A stretch of DNA of 64,000 bases from Lota lota (taxonomy: Eukaryota > Chordata > Actinopteri > Gadiformes > Lotidae). The stretch is from the NCBI GenBank assembly GCA_026745465.1, contig JACYXH010000816.1:1082001-1146000 (forward strand). Reading direction: 5' to 3'. Shown here piece after piece: positions 11,007-23,444 of this stretch (within the stretch, counting starts at the first letter, position 1; each line of letters opens with the position of its first letter). The notes under the pieces were generated by a model. The model did not search any database. It was given only the letters and a program-made list of their open reading frames with translations, and was not told where the DNA came from. The translations under genes and the position numbers were made by a program.

Positions 11007-11205
11007 GTGTGTGTACGCGTGTGTGTGTGTGTGTGTGTGCTTGTATGTGTGTGTGTGTGTGTGTGTGTGTGCTTGTGTATGTGTGTGTACCTTTTCAGTG
11101 CGTGCCCAGGTAGTGCATTAAAAGTAGCAGCTAACGGCAAGCTAGCTGCTACCCGCCGCAGGGTCTCTGTGTGTGTGTGTGTGTGTGGTTGTATGTGTGT
11201 GTGCT

Positions 11206-11293
<88 letters not shown>

Positions 11294-11408
11294 TGTATGT
11301 GTGTGTGTGTGTGTGTGTGCTTGTATGTGTGTGTGCGTGTGTGTGTGTTTGTGCTTGTATGTGTGTGTGCGTGTGTGTGCTTGTATGTGCGTGTGTGTGT
11401 GTGTGCTT

Positions 11409-11447
<39 letters not shown>

Positions 11448-12157
11448 TGCTTGTATGTGTGTGTGCGTGTGTGTGCTTGTATGTGCGTGTGTGTGTGTGT
11501 GCTTGTGTATGTGTGTGTGTGTGTGCTTGTATGTTTGTGTGTGTGTGTGTGTATGTGTGTGTGTGTGTGCTTGTATGTGTGTGTGTGTGTGTGCTTGTAT
11601 GTGTGTGTGTGTGTGTGCTTGTATGTGTGTGTGTGTGTGTGTGTGTGTGCTTGTATGTGTGTGTGCGTGTGTGTGTGTTTGTGCTTGTATGTGTGTGTGC
11701 GTGTGTGTGCTTGTATGTGCGTGTGTGTGTGTGTGTTCTTGTGTATGTGTGTGTGTGTGTGCTTGTATGTTTGTGTGTGTGTGTGTGTATGTGTGTGTGT
11801 GTGTGCTTGTATGTGTGTGTGTGTGTGTGCTTGTATGTGTGTGTGTGTGTGTGCTTGTATGTGTGTGTGTGTGTGTGTGTGCTTGTATGTGTGTGTGCGT
11901 GTGTGTGTGTTTGTGCTTGTATGTGTGTGTGTGTGCTTGTATGTGTGTGTGTGTGTGTGTGCTTGTATGTGCGTGTGTGTGTGTGCTTGTGCATGTGTGT
12001 GTGTGTGTGCTTGTATGTTTGTGTGTGTGTGTGTGTGTATGTGTGTGTGTGTGTGCTTGTATGTGTGTGTGTGTGTGTGTGTGCTTGTATGTGTGTGTGT
12101 GTGTGTGTGTGTGCTTGTATGTGTGTGTGTGTGCTTGTATGTGTGTATGTGTGTGTC
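11007..12157. repeat. 1.15 kb TG array with higher-order repeat structure
   Basis: TG tracts are punctuated by the marker gcttgtatgtgtg every 20-35 bases. A unique gap at 11090-11164 separates a leading block from the main array. Rarer markers show a higher order: atgtttg at 11531, 11767 and 12015 (steps 236 and 248), and tttgtgcttg near 11678 and 11910 with an earlier one near 11348. So segments of about 235-245 bp carrying an ordered set of variants were themselves duplicated. Alternating purine-pyrimidine DNA of this length is prone to Z-DNA and slippage. The 280-421 residue frames on both strands are products of the repeat. Confidence 0.95.
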
Positions 12158-12159
12158 GG

Positions 12160-13840
12160 TCTGGTGAGAGGCCTGCTGCAGCGGTGGGTGTGTCTTGGTT
12201 TTCACCGTGGGTTCTATTTCTGACTCCTATGATGATCTTGCAGCAGAAAACCCAACGGAGAAAGGATTATATACCATTTGCATGATCAATGCTAACCTCA
12301 GGTTTTCCTAACCGATCTTTTAAGTAAAATCTTTTGTTAGGCACATGTATTTCTTGTATATTCCTGTAGGTACATGCACACTTACATGTAGTACGCCTAT
12401 GTCTTTCCATTTGTTAACATGCTGTTTATGAGACAATTATGAATATAGGAGGATATGATCAAACTAATAGCGTAACGATTATTTCCTCACAAAAATGAGG
12501 CCAACATGACAACATGATACTCACTTGTTCCTGGCTCGACCCGTCCATTCTCCTCCATTTCAAAATCGCGTTCTTAGCAAGTCGTGATGCGTACAAAACA
12601 AGTGCACTAAACAAATGCTTGACTTGAACAACGCACAACGCACAACACACAACGCACAACACTAAAGCCACAATGCAGGTTTACAGAGGAGTACCTTTTT
12701 ATCACACCACTTTATCAGGTGCAGTTATGTATTCACTGTAAAACAATCAATCATTATACTCAACCGTCCATTATGAGCACATTATGTTCACTAGTTTCAT
12801 TTTTTTTTTTACACAAATAAAAAAACAACGAAGAGTCCCCGGCTGGCCAGTGATGTCCACACGCACGCCGTGCTTGAAGAGGACGTTCTTCCCTATTTAC
12901 AAGAGGAGAGCCGGGCCCTGGAGCGAGCCGCTGAAGCATGGAGCCATGCAGCTGCAGCAAGTCTCTCACTCTCCGAGTGAAGACTTCTACTGACACAAGC
13001 ACTGTTTTTATCTCCAGGAGGGATTTGGGTAAACACAACTCAGCCGACTTGCACGGACGGACCAATAAAAAGAAGCATTTCACAGTTCCTTCTTTACTCA
13101 ATTCCTGCTCACCTCCTTCTATTGAAGAACAATTGCTTCATTTACATTTCGATTTCGTCCCTGCCACTTCTGCACCAATCTTCCATACCCTCCATTCTTA
13201 ATATTGCATCATTTATTTATCTTTTTTACTTTGCCACTTCGGGTGTCCCTGTCTAAATAAATAATACTTTTCTTTGCTGTCCATGAACTCATTACACGCC
13301 CTGTTCCATTGCAGTTAAATATACCAGGGGATTTCGCCATCAATATTCTCCCCGGTCTGGTCCACCTGTTCTACAGCTCTTTGTGCTGGACCTTCACTGC
13401 CCTTTCCCTCGTCCTGATGTGATGAAAGAGGAAATCACGCTCCTTCCTTATCCTCCATCTCGTCCCACTGCCATTCACACGTGATGCTTCGCTCTGTGCC
13501 GCCTGACTCTTTCAAAAGCCTTTTTTCCCCCCCTGCTCTTTTTCTTATTTCTGTTTTCGTCCTCATTCATTGCTCGCTCGCCTGCTCCATCGCTCTTGGC
13601 GTTATACCTGTCTCTCTTCGCTGATGCACTGAGCTCCTGCCGTTTTATTAATTTCAACAGAAGCCTTTTTCTTCCTTTCCTATTCAAGACACTGTCTGCT
13701 GAGTGCGCTGTATCAACGGCCTTTAATCGATTTGGACTCTTTCCTTGTGCGGCTGATGTGCGAACATAGAATAGCACGTGCACACCCACACATGCATGAG
13801 AAACCTTGGAGAAAAGTAGAACTATTCACACATATGCATG
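12160..13840. other. Unassigned DNA with one GC-richer patch
   Basis: No gene can be supported. The patch 12835-12995 is richer in G and C and open on both strands, but I recognise neither translation. The right half (13200-13700) is pyrimidine-rich. Confidence 0.4.
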
Positions 13841-13845
13841 CTCAT

Positions 13846-13862
13846 ACACACACACACACACA
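13846..13862. repeat. (AC)n microsatellite
   Basis: A short AC tract of about eight units. Confidence 0.85.
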
Positions 13863-13864
13863 TG

Positions 13865-16680
13865 TTGGCCTTTCCAGAAGGTTATCAGATGGGTGTTTAA
13901 CAAGCCAGGGGTCAAGCTGAAATGCCCCAATTACAGGGAATGTCAGATAGCAGTGCTCTCTTGTGGTAGAAGGAATAAAATGTGTCATGCAACATGAATC
14001 CATGAGATGAAACCAGTGGCAAGGAACACCAAGAAGAGAATGAATTCACCAGGGAACGGTTGTGGTGTTTGTTTGATTGCATCAACGAACATGCCTCTCC
14101 AAGGGTGACTTCATTAACACTGGCGTACATTACATTCCGTCCATCTGTTGGACATCTAATAAATCCTCCTTATCATTGTTCCAAGGCCTAATTTCTCCAG
14201 CACAGGCCTATGCTTTTTTGGGCTGCTTTTGGCCCAGCAAAAAGGCTCATTCATGATGAAGCAGTCCAACCGCACAGCAGGAGCATGTTGAGGCCTTTGA
14301 TGCCGGTTGGTGTCCAAAAGATTATAATTAGATGTGTTATTTATATCCATATTTGGGAACTGCAAAGGCACTGCAAACAAGAGTCCAAACAAGAGCACAC
14401 ATTTGTTTTTTGTATACAACTATCCCAGAACTGTGTCTAGCGCTTGTACTAGTCTAACGCTATTATTGTAGTTATTTGAAGATTGTATATTGTATATATC
14501 TTATTTGATATACTGATAAATTCCCCTTTTCACAGGCAAGAATGCAATGCCCTCCTAATATAAAGGTTTCTCAATTAGATTCATTTTCATTTTTGGAAGC
14601 TTTGACAGTCAGTGCAAGCTGAAGAAAAATTGTCTGGATGCCAGTGATGTTAGCCAATTCTCTGAGGCTACTAATGGGTTAACTGAATGTCTATGGCATA
14701 CGTGTTGAAATGTGAATACGTTCTCCCTAATGGGAAACATACAGTATATATTCCTGGGAATTTGCCAGATGCATTCAGGTGCTTTACTCTGCTCCAAATG
14801 CACCAGTGAACCCACATGCAAACCATCGTCCCCGTCCTTAAAGCATTTTCATTTGTTTAACACCACTATTTTAATGGCCCTAGCGTAGTATGAGTAACAT
14901 GTTAGCTACATCGTTTTAGGAAAAGATGTGTTCTGTTGAATGAAAACGACTCACGTTATGTATCTGAGGGCGATCAAACACGCGTTACAGTGCTGAACAA
15001 GTCCAGACCATTATCAGATTCCGGCTGTTTTCGAAGCGTCTCCAGTGTGGCCTCTATCCACAAAGCTACATTTTCCCACACCCGAAATTCCCCTTTCGAC
15101 ATCAACCCGTAAACGCCACAAATCGAAAGCGCACACACACGCACAAAAGAGGTAGGACTATCAAAAGGACACCCTGGTTCATTACAAACATGGGAACAAT
15201 TCCTTTCTGTCTAATTGTAATCCAAGCATTTTTTTGAAGCGCATTATCAAGTCCCGTGGGCGGTCTCAGACAAGAAAAGCAATTTTCACAGCTGTCTGGA
15301 TGATAAGAGGTACACACTTTGTAAACCCCATGCATTTTATCCGTGGGCTGGCTGACACGAGGGAACATTGTCGGCAGGATTTTCCCTTGTACACAGGACT
15401 TGACAAAGTGGTTGACTTAGGTTTTGGCCTGCCCCCTTTTTAGTTGATAATGTCTTGGTGAAGTTTCTACGGAGGGACAGTTGAAGGCACCATGGAGGAA
15501 GAAAGAAAATTAAACATCTGTGCCAATTATAAAATATTGCCTTTTGTCTTGGGGATGTGTAGTCACAGGGTGGTACCAGTGGGCAGACCCCTAGGCATAC
15601 TGTAAGAGTGTACGATTAATTAAAGCAAAACCATAATTTTATTTAAATGGAAATAAAAATAAAAGTGTACCTATATCGGTATTAATAGCAGATCAACTGC
15701 ATTCATTTCTTTATTGTCAGTCACGCCAGAGCCGGCAAAGAGTTGAATAAAGCCTCTCTAAAAACCGGGGACATTAGGCGTTGTGGCATGTATTGTCATG
15801 GCGATTGTTTACAAGTTGTTGATGTAACCGAGTGCCATCAAGATTTATTTATATTATTTTGTATTGAGTTTCTTGTTGACACTAAGATATGTTCATAAGA
15901 TCATTCCACTATTTACTGGATTTTGATCATCTTTTTTTGATATTAGGATTCAACTTGCCTTGAAGGCCTGTCAAAACTTCTGAGATTTCAGTCTACTAAA
16001 GCATTCCTTATCGTCAGTGTGTTCCCAAATATGGTCATAGGGCACACACAGAGACTGTATACACATTAGACTACAAGGTTTGAATGAAAACTCAGACATA
16101 CTCCTCAATAACTTTGAATGTCGCTGCACATCAAATAAATGTTTCCTCTCAAACGGCATTACAATGATATACATAGCCCATGCACAATCTACCAGACCTG
16201 CATTGTACTCTGTGTCTGTGAATAGGAGTCAGGTGCCCTGGATAAAGTAGAACAGCGGTGTCTAGGGTTGGGAGTCTCTTACCAGCCAGGCAGTCATTTG
16301 ATTTCCTGACAGAACCTGTCGCGTGCTGCAGTTCTAATGACAAAACACTCTGAGTGCAGTGCAGCAACCCTGCACTCAGACACTGTCCCTTACACTTGAT
16401 GGATTATGTGATGTTTAGCATCATCTCTAATCAGTTTAGGTTGTTTGGCTCCCCCAAGATAACTTTGCTCCACTGCTGCTAAAAATGGAGGTAACAGGGT
16501 TCTGCAAACACCCTGTTGTAGAGGATTAAGCAGTTGACATCCTTCATGCCGAAAATAAGGTTTGGCAAAGCTGTAACAACAAAACTGCTAAACGGAGTAA
16601 CGTGATTGCAGAGAAAACAAACTAACGCAAACCGACTTCTTTTTCAGCACTCCTTGCACCTCCAAGATTCTGCGAATGCA
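13865..16680. other. Unassigned single-copy-looking DNA
   Basis: No coding, RNA or repeat signal was found that can be supported. A small perfect inverted repeat, ctgagtgcag / ctgcactcag, lies at 16350-16359 and 16370-16379 with a 10-base spacer. Some segments look like ordinary complex non-coding DNA, but conservation cannot be judged here. Confidence 0.4.
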
Positions 16681-16682
16681 AA

Positions 16683-16684
<2 letters not shown>

Positions 16685-16717
<33 letters not shown>
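16685..16717. repeat. (TG)n microsatellite
   Basis: A pure TG tract of about 16 units. Confidence 0.95.
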
Positions 16718-16718
<1 letters not shown>

Positions 16719-17129
16719 TTAGTCCGAACAGCCTACAAAATCAAATCACAAAATCGGCTTATTTTAAAGGATGCTGCCCACTTAAGACGTTGTCATCTAG
16801 TGCTTGTGGAGCGTATTTGTCCATCAGTCGGAGACTCCGGGTGGAGAACGTGGCTCTCCAGAGGACTCTGTCTCAACAAGGCAGTAAATGAATAACCTCA
16901 CCTTCCCTGCACATCGCTCAACCCCTTCTCCCATTATTTCTCTCCGCAACCTACAGCTGACCTCGGGGGCTTGGGTGTTGGATCCTGGAGGCCAGGGCCA
17001 AGGGGAAAGCACCACATTGGTAACTGTGCCCTGGGCAGGTGTTTGGGTTTGTGTCGCCATATGCGCTGTAAGCGCCTGAGGGTGGTGACTCAGGGGGCTC
17101 TGACTGCTTCAAATAGAGCAGCAACACAA

Positions 17130-17171
17130 CCCCCCCACCCCACCCCCCCCCCCCCACCCCCCCCCCCCCCC
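17130..17171. repeat. Poly-C tract with single-A interruptions
   Basis: Four C runs separated by single A bases, the longest about 13 and 15 bases. Confidence 0.95.
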
Positions 17172-17174
17172 ATA

Positions 17175-19060
17175 TCTGATCTGAACAGAAGCCGGCGACT
17201 GCATTCAGATAACAGACGAGGTGGAGGAGAGGAAGAGGAAAAAGGGAGGAAAACTCCCAAGTGTTGAGACGCTGATACTTTTTCTTTCCTCCAAATTCAA
17301 ACCCTTGCCGTTTGCAGGCGCTGCTGCCTCGGCCCCCTTCACCCTGTTTCCAAGAGGGTGCCCCGGTTTCCCTCTGATAAGGCCTCTCCAGAGCAGCACT
17401 TTGACAACAACGTCATGGTACCATGCACTGCTTACCTTCAACCCCCCCCAAGCCCGTATGTCCATCACGTTTCGCTTGTTTGCACGACCCTTTCCACTAC
17501 AGCTGTCGTAGCTCCCGGCAGGGACTACTTAACCACTACTATAGTATATTATTAATATAGGTATTAGAGCTGATCGGGTTGATGAAAGCCCTGTGGGTCT
17601 CACTCTCACCTGGTTTCTATTGCCTTCTTTTTATTTGAGCGTGGAACACAAGGCGTTCGTGGTGCTATTGTGAGAAGCCAAACTGAGCCTCTTTCAGCTA
17701 CTTCAATTTGTCTTGCACTAGATGGATTAACGGTAGGTGTGTTCTTTGCTGACAGCAAATGTGTCATTCAATGAAAGACCTGAATGTCTGTAGGGGCGCT
17801 ACAGCGTTTAATGACAGCGTGAATAAAACGAATTCCATAACGACTCACGGCGAAAAGAGGACGTGTACTGCAAGAATGTTTTCCTGAACACGCTTGCTGT
17901 GAAGCTTACCTGACGCTCATGGCTAATTACTTTATCGGTCGATTTTGATCTTTCCAACACACTCTCAATCATGATAGACACATTGGAGACCTTTGGTGTT
18001 TCGATGCGTAGTCAACAAAGATGAACAAAATAAATAATGAAAACTGGGAGAAAAGAAGGACACTTTCTTTGATGGTTGAATTTAGTATCATCAGTTACGT
18101 TTGAAAGGAGTTTGGACTGGTCAAACGATGACAGTTGGATTCTAATGTTCATAATTAAATGTGTTCTCATTCAGGATCTCACCGGAGGGACATGAACGAT
18201 GATGTTGTTCATAAGACGGCTGATGTTAATGACCAGGGCAGTCATAATCTCCTCTAGGACACCGTCAAACAAGAAGCACACAACCTCTGTCAGGTCCAGC
18301 ACCTCGAGGAAATCCATTTATGGACGATCATCACTCTGCTGAATTTAAAAATAGGAAACATTTGAGGCATCACCGTAGACTACAGGGGTACTATAAACCA
18401 TAAACTCACTGTTCAGTCGGTTTGTTGTAGCCTCTTGAGACCATCCTGACGTTCAAGTTTACAGTTCGAAATGTCTGTCCTTGGCTGGACAGTAATTGTA
18501 ATTTCCTTATGTTTTTTCAGAAAACCTGTGAGTGCTCTCTTTGCTCTTGTCGTTTCCGGATGAAAGTAAAGCAAAAGCATATTCAAGTCTGCCTTCCATT
18601 TAGATTCCTGTTCTCCTTTTAACGTCGCTTTTCAGTCTACCTTGGATAAAAAAACGTTCCTCGTGCACGGCCCAAGGAAACTTCTGTTCTTAATTTGGCG
18701 GACCTTGTTCACCGTGAACTGAAACCCCCTCCCCTGAGCGCTGATCGGTCCTAGCATTTAACATCTTCGGAAGAGGCAACGGGATCGAGGCCAGACCGAT
18801 CTGCAGAGAGAAACAGAATGTCGACTTGCTAGGTCTCACAAGGCTAGTTTGTGGCATACCAATATATAAGTGGCATCTATGCCACTTAAATATTTATAAA
18901 AAAAATAGAAAAACACACCCATCCTATCATTACTAGTGTTGGCATTATCAGCATGATTTTTTTAATGCATTTTTTGTATGAATCTTCCTGAGCAATACTA
19001 CTAGAATGTTTGCAGGGCATCATAGAGACTTGCCCATGTCATCAAATCACTAGCTTGAAA
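17175..19060. other. Unassigned DNA, no firm gene
   Basis: Ordinary mixed sequence. It contains the small exon-like minus-strand frame described separately at 18171-18317. Confidence 0.4.
18171..18317 (-). other. Exon-like 48-residue open segment, unknown
   Basis: On the minus strand, an ATG at 18317 opens 48 codons to a stop at 18171-18173. The translation is hydrophobic and protein-like (MDFLEVLDLTEVVCFLFDGV at the start, then EEIMTALVINISRLMNNI). An AG acceptor-like site (aaattcag) lies about 20 bases upstream, and gtgagat, a good donor match, lies near the end (about 18182). An in-frame stop directly precedes the ATG. I do not recognise the protein. It may be an isolated exon, a decayed repeat-derived fragment or chance. 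Confidence 0.2.
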
Positions 19061-19068
19061 GGCTGGCT

Positions 19069-19094
19069 CCCCCCCCCCCCCCCCCCCCCCCCCC
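19069..19094. repeat. Poly-C tract (26 C)
   Basis: Twenty-six uninterrupted C, one of the longest homopolymers in the window. The complementary strand is a candidate G-quadruplex former. Confidence 0.97.
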
Positions 19095-19099
19095 ACCGC

Positions 19100-20945
19100 C
19101 TTTCTGTTGCCATGTTGTGTGTGAGTTTGCATCTTTCCAAATCGCGGACAGCGCAGAGGCAGCATTCAAAGTCTGTTTCATCCTCTTCGAGAAGAGGGAG
19201 GAGGGAGATGTGTCATCATGCAATTCCACCGGGGGAGGCAAAAATAAATAAAGAACAAGAAAGAAGCAGCAGCAGCCAGTTTCTTCAATTCCTCCCTAAA
19301 GCACATATTAACTCCAGAGTGGTTTACCTCCATGGGTATGTGGCCGATCTCTCCAAGGGGGGGGGCAAGACAGAAACCTACTTCCAAGCAGAAACCCATT
19401 GGGGCAGTGCAGTGGGCCATTGACTTTGAAGATTCCCGCAAAGTCACGGCTTCCCTCCATCTCAGGAGACGGAGCGGGCAGGGGAGACATTCTGGGAATA
19501 TGTTCTGAAGGCCTGATGAATGGGATGGAAAAATGAATTCCCAGTTCATTTGTTAGTAAATAACGATGAATGAATGTTTTTTGGATTAATTATGCATGAT
19601 GTTAACATCATCTGCCTACAAAATACAAAAGGCTTTTCTGTGATTTGCTGTATTTATTGAAAACGTGTGGGAATATTAAACATGGTCCAGCCCACACAGC
19701 AGGTTTTCCAATGTTCTACTGTCTTCAGTGAATTAATACGTGTTATTCACCGAAAGGAGCCAACGGGTTGAAGGAAAGTCAATTGCAGTGGCCCATTTGC
19801 ATGGCAAACATTCTAAATGCCAACCTCTGCTTGTGAATACATCATAACAAAGACATGGCTGATTTCTGGAAGAGAACGAGGGAGAGAGTTTGACTTTTGA
19901 TCTTTTCATTTTGGCAATTGACATTAAACATGATGGGCACAATTCTTTCACTACAATGAAAATGAACACAAATGATTCACACACTCACAACCACACACGC
20001 CTCTCTCTCTAAATCCACTCCCGCACATACGTTTTGCCAACACACACACACACAGAAAAAGACATATTCTACACCACACCAGACACATTGCTGGTTAAAA
20101 ATGCAATGCATACATTTACAAGTGATATATCCCCACACCCCATATTATATATTCACATTTATTTTAATTAAGTAGCCCATAATACCCTGCATGTGATTAG
20201 CCTATAATAAGTCACTTTTGCACTAATACCCACCAAGCCCTGCCCTTTACCATAAGCAGTGGATCAGCAGGTCTATTCGCTCTAAGCTTGCTTTTCATAG
20301 TCAACACCATGGCTAATTTTGCATGAGCGCACAAATATTAACTAAAACCAATTTTCCAAAATGCAAAAGGCCCACAACATGTACAACAGCTGTAGCTATG
20401 TTGAACAATTGACAGGGCTAATAGCTCTGGAGCTATTCTTGCTTGAGTCGTGGAATTATTGCGTAGTCTTCCTCCAATCTGCCGCAGCAACATCGATGGG
20501 ATCGGACATGTAATCAGAAGCTTGTGAATCACTATCAACTATGCTCTATTAACAAGTCACACCGATTATATTCTATTAACATTTGAGAAGAAACCTGAGG
20601 TGTTTGGCCTCCACCACTGACAGATACCATTGTTTACCCAATATCGCCAAGGCTTGGGAGTGTCTGAAGTTGGTCACTTCCGGTTACTGATTCCACCCAT
20701 GCACTATCCGCCATAGCCCTGTTATTAAAGCAATGCATCAGCAACGCTACCTAGGAAGACCTCACCTCTGATAGCCTCGTAGTCCCCCTTGAACCGCTAC
20801 TTAGTTTCACTCCATAATTAAGTCAGAAGTTTCGTACCTTTTTGCTTTTTCCAGAGAATTAGCAGGATTGCTTTCTTCCAAACCAATCCCTGCGCTCGCT
20901 GTTATTTCTGGATGTTTTTTGAACAGCTTCAATAGCAGAATCCAT
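19100..20945. other. Unassigned DNA with a 16-bp palindrome
   Basis: No gene is supported. The perfect palindrome atgatgttaacatcat lies at 19596-19611, directly after attaattatgcat; its centre gttaac resembles an HNF1-type half-site pair. The surroundings look like complex non-coding DNA. Confidence 0.4.
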
Positions 20946-20949
20946 AGAC

Positions 20950-21590
20950 TGAAAAAGTGATTCATGCTTTTATTTCAAATAGACTACGCTATTGCAATGT
21001 GCTTTTAACCGGCCTTCCGAAGAAATCTATAGAGAGGCTTCAGCTCATACAGAACTCTGCTGCTAGGCGAATAACAGAGACCTTTTTCTTAGTCTTTTGC
21101 TGCACTGCACTGGCTCCCAGTATCAAGTAGGATCGACTTAAAAGTCCTTCTTTTGTATTTAAACGTGCATGTCCTCCACTGCTGGCTTTTACGTTACCAG
21201 AAAAACTAAAGTAACTTTGGTGATGCTGCTTTTGACAATCAAGCCCCTAAACTCTGGAACAGCTTACATCAAGATGTCAGGGAAGCAAGCTCGGTTCACA
21301 TCTTTAAGCGCCACCTACAACATACCTGTTCTATTTAGCACTTAACTAGCACTATGCTGCTTCAAACTTCATTTGAACAGATTTTTTCTTCTTTCTTCTA
21401 TCTAAACTTGATCTGTGCCGTTTTTTATTGTATGAATCACTTGAATGTATCTCTTGAATCGTTTGGTCTATTATATTTAGTTGTTGTTGCTGTTTTTAAT
21501 GCATTATGTGCTCTGTATTGTACAGCACCTTGAGCACCTTAAGGTAATATATGAAATGGTGCAATATAAATAAACCGTATTCTTGTTCAA
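20950..21590 (+). mobile_element. LINE 3' end (L2/CR1/Rex1 group), decayed
   Basis: Conceptual translation of the left part gives the C-terminal region of a non-LTR reverse transcriptase: the region near 20980-21070 reads as YCNVLLTGLPKKSIERLQLI followed by QNSAAR, and near 21110 as LHWLPVSSR-like sequence, both hallmarks of L2/CR1-group ORF2. The reading frame is interrupted several times. The 3' part has the family's typical untranslated end, with tacagcaccttgag near 21520 and ggtgcaatataaataaa near 21558-21574. The 5' portion is missing, as usual for LINE copies. The exact subfamily cannot be settled by eye. Confidence 0.75.
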
Positions 21591-21594
21591 AACA

Positions 21595-23420
21595 ATACCT
21601 TCAAGGCAGAACCCCAACGTTTTTTCTACAGGAGTTGTTTTGTTGTTTTCTGTTGCTCACTGTCGTAACACAGATGCTGTCAGCATTCTCGGTCCAAGTC
21701 CCACCTACAAGACACATATGGGCCCAGGTGGAAATGCCCTCATCATCCTGACACTGGGCGGGGTTGCGTCCAGCTGAATCTGGGATTCAAAAGTCATACT
21801 TTGTTTTAGCAGAACTTCTGGGGGGAGACAGCACCGAGCCTGGGCCATGAACCAAACACTGAAAGGGACTTTTTCTAAGAAAGTTGTTTCTGTAGCTTGT
21901 CTTCCCACCGGGAAAGTTTACTCGTGCTGTCTGAGTTTGTGTTCGCCGTTAGCCAATGAAGCACTTACAGGTCCCTGCTTCCAGCAACATGATTGGTGGA
22001 AAAAATGAATGGAAAGCAAGTGAAGGTCCCCAACCTCGTTCACCCGTATTCGATCTCGTCTGACTGACTTTAGACTATTCATCTGAAGTCTGACATGTGA
22101 AACTACTTCCACCTAAACCAATAGCCAAGCGGAAAACTAATATTTACGTTCCGTTGCTCTGTTGTGGATTTTAGAGCCAATCATCACGGGAGAGCAGAGA
22201 GCCCATGAAAGCCCTGTGACGTCCATGCCTCTCAGCATAATCAGAAATAAAGCTGGCAGGACTTCCGCTTTGTGACCCATATCATAAAAAAGGAAACCAG
22301 TAAGAGACCTGCAGGTGGGTTCCAAAAGAGTCAGAGCCACTGTGGGACATGCTCGGACAGCGCCAGGTCATTGACGATAAGCATCTGCACTCTGTGTGAT
22401 CTGTTGGAGGGCCTCCACTTTCACTGAAAAAAACGCTTACTTCAGAGAGGAAGGCCTCGCTACGCCAGAAGCTAGACTGTGAGCTACTGTGTCCTAGATC
22501 TGCTGCCCCTCAACTCATATGGTCACTGTTTGACCCATTACTGACACGTTGTGCTCCCTCTTTGGACAATTATAAAATGTGTTGTTTTTTTCTTTCAATA
22601 AACAAATTGAAATGCAGCCCCTATTTACCCCAGCTTTTCGGTGTTTAATACATGTATTTAAAACTCATACGTTCACGTAGTTGACAGTTGACATTCTCAA
22701 AGTTGCCCGTAACTGAGAGGTAATTTCTGTCCTATTTCTACAGCCCATTGACACTTTCATCTTTTGATAGTGTGGGCAATTGTGTTGTCGATGCAGCAAA
22801 CCTCTTTAGTTCAGGGTGATGCTGAGGTTACCCTATCCATGGTGAGAGAGTAATGCCATCCGAGGCATCGCTTGTTTTTTTTGCAAACTATTAAAATTGT
22901 CCTCTGGCTACTCTTTAAGACTTGTAAAATATGAGTTATCCATCACCCTCAGCATCTCTATTATCATTACACAACCTATTGCTTCCTTAAGGTAAGCTCC
23001 CATGGCTATATTTAGATGCTCCCTAACCTGTGCTTCCTCATTCTAACCTGTTTTTACCACGCATATACACATTCATTTCTCCTGTATAATGCTCTATATC
23101 ACTATCCCATTTCTAGGAAAACAAACCCCAACATGTTTGAGGAGCTTTAGATGAACCTTTCAGAAGAGGATGTTTTTGTGGTGTGTTGACCGGATTGAGA
23201 TACTGCCAGTTTGGGCTGTAGTCACCGTGAACGCTACCATAGGCGCTAAAGACTTAACTGTGATTTGGGGGAACACAATGTGTATTATCTTCACCCTATC
23301 CCTCTCCAAAGAGGCCTGAACATGACCGTGGATGTCAATGTGTGGACTTGATCCCATCTCATTGTGCACAATTCAACTGATTTCTCTTGATTTCTCTTTA
23401 CAATGGCCATGATCGAGGGA
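21595..23420. other. Unassigned DNA
   Basis: No gene or repeat family recognised. An aataaa near 22596 in AT-rich context has no coding sequence upstream. Confidence 0.4.
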
Positions 23421-23422
23421 TT

Positions 23423-23443
23423 GGGGGGGGGGGGGGGGGGGGG
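23423..23443. repeat. Poly-G tract (21 G)
   Basis: Uninterrupted G homopolymer. Confidence 0.97.
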
Positions 23444-23444
23444 T

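Noticed and set aside
10940-12285. Open frames of 280-421 residues on both strands
   Set aside because: They are readings of the TG array (Cys/Val on one strand, His/Thr on the other). The repeat contains no stops, so the length has no meaning.
12835-12995. Conserved exon in the GC-richer patch
   Set aside because: Open on both strands, and the minus strand has an acceptor-like site, but no translation is recognisable and one frame is stopped early.
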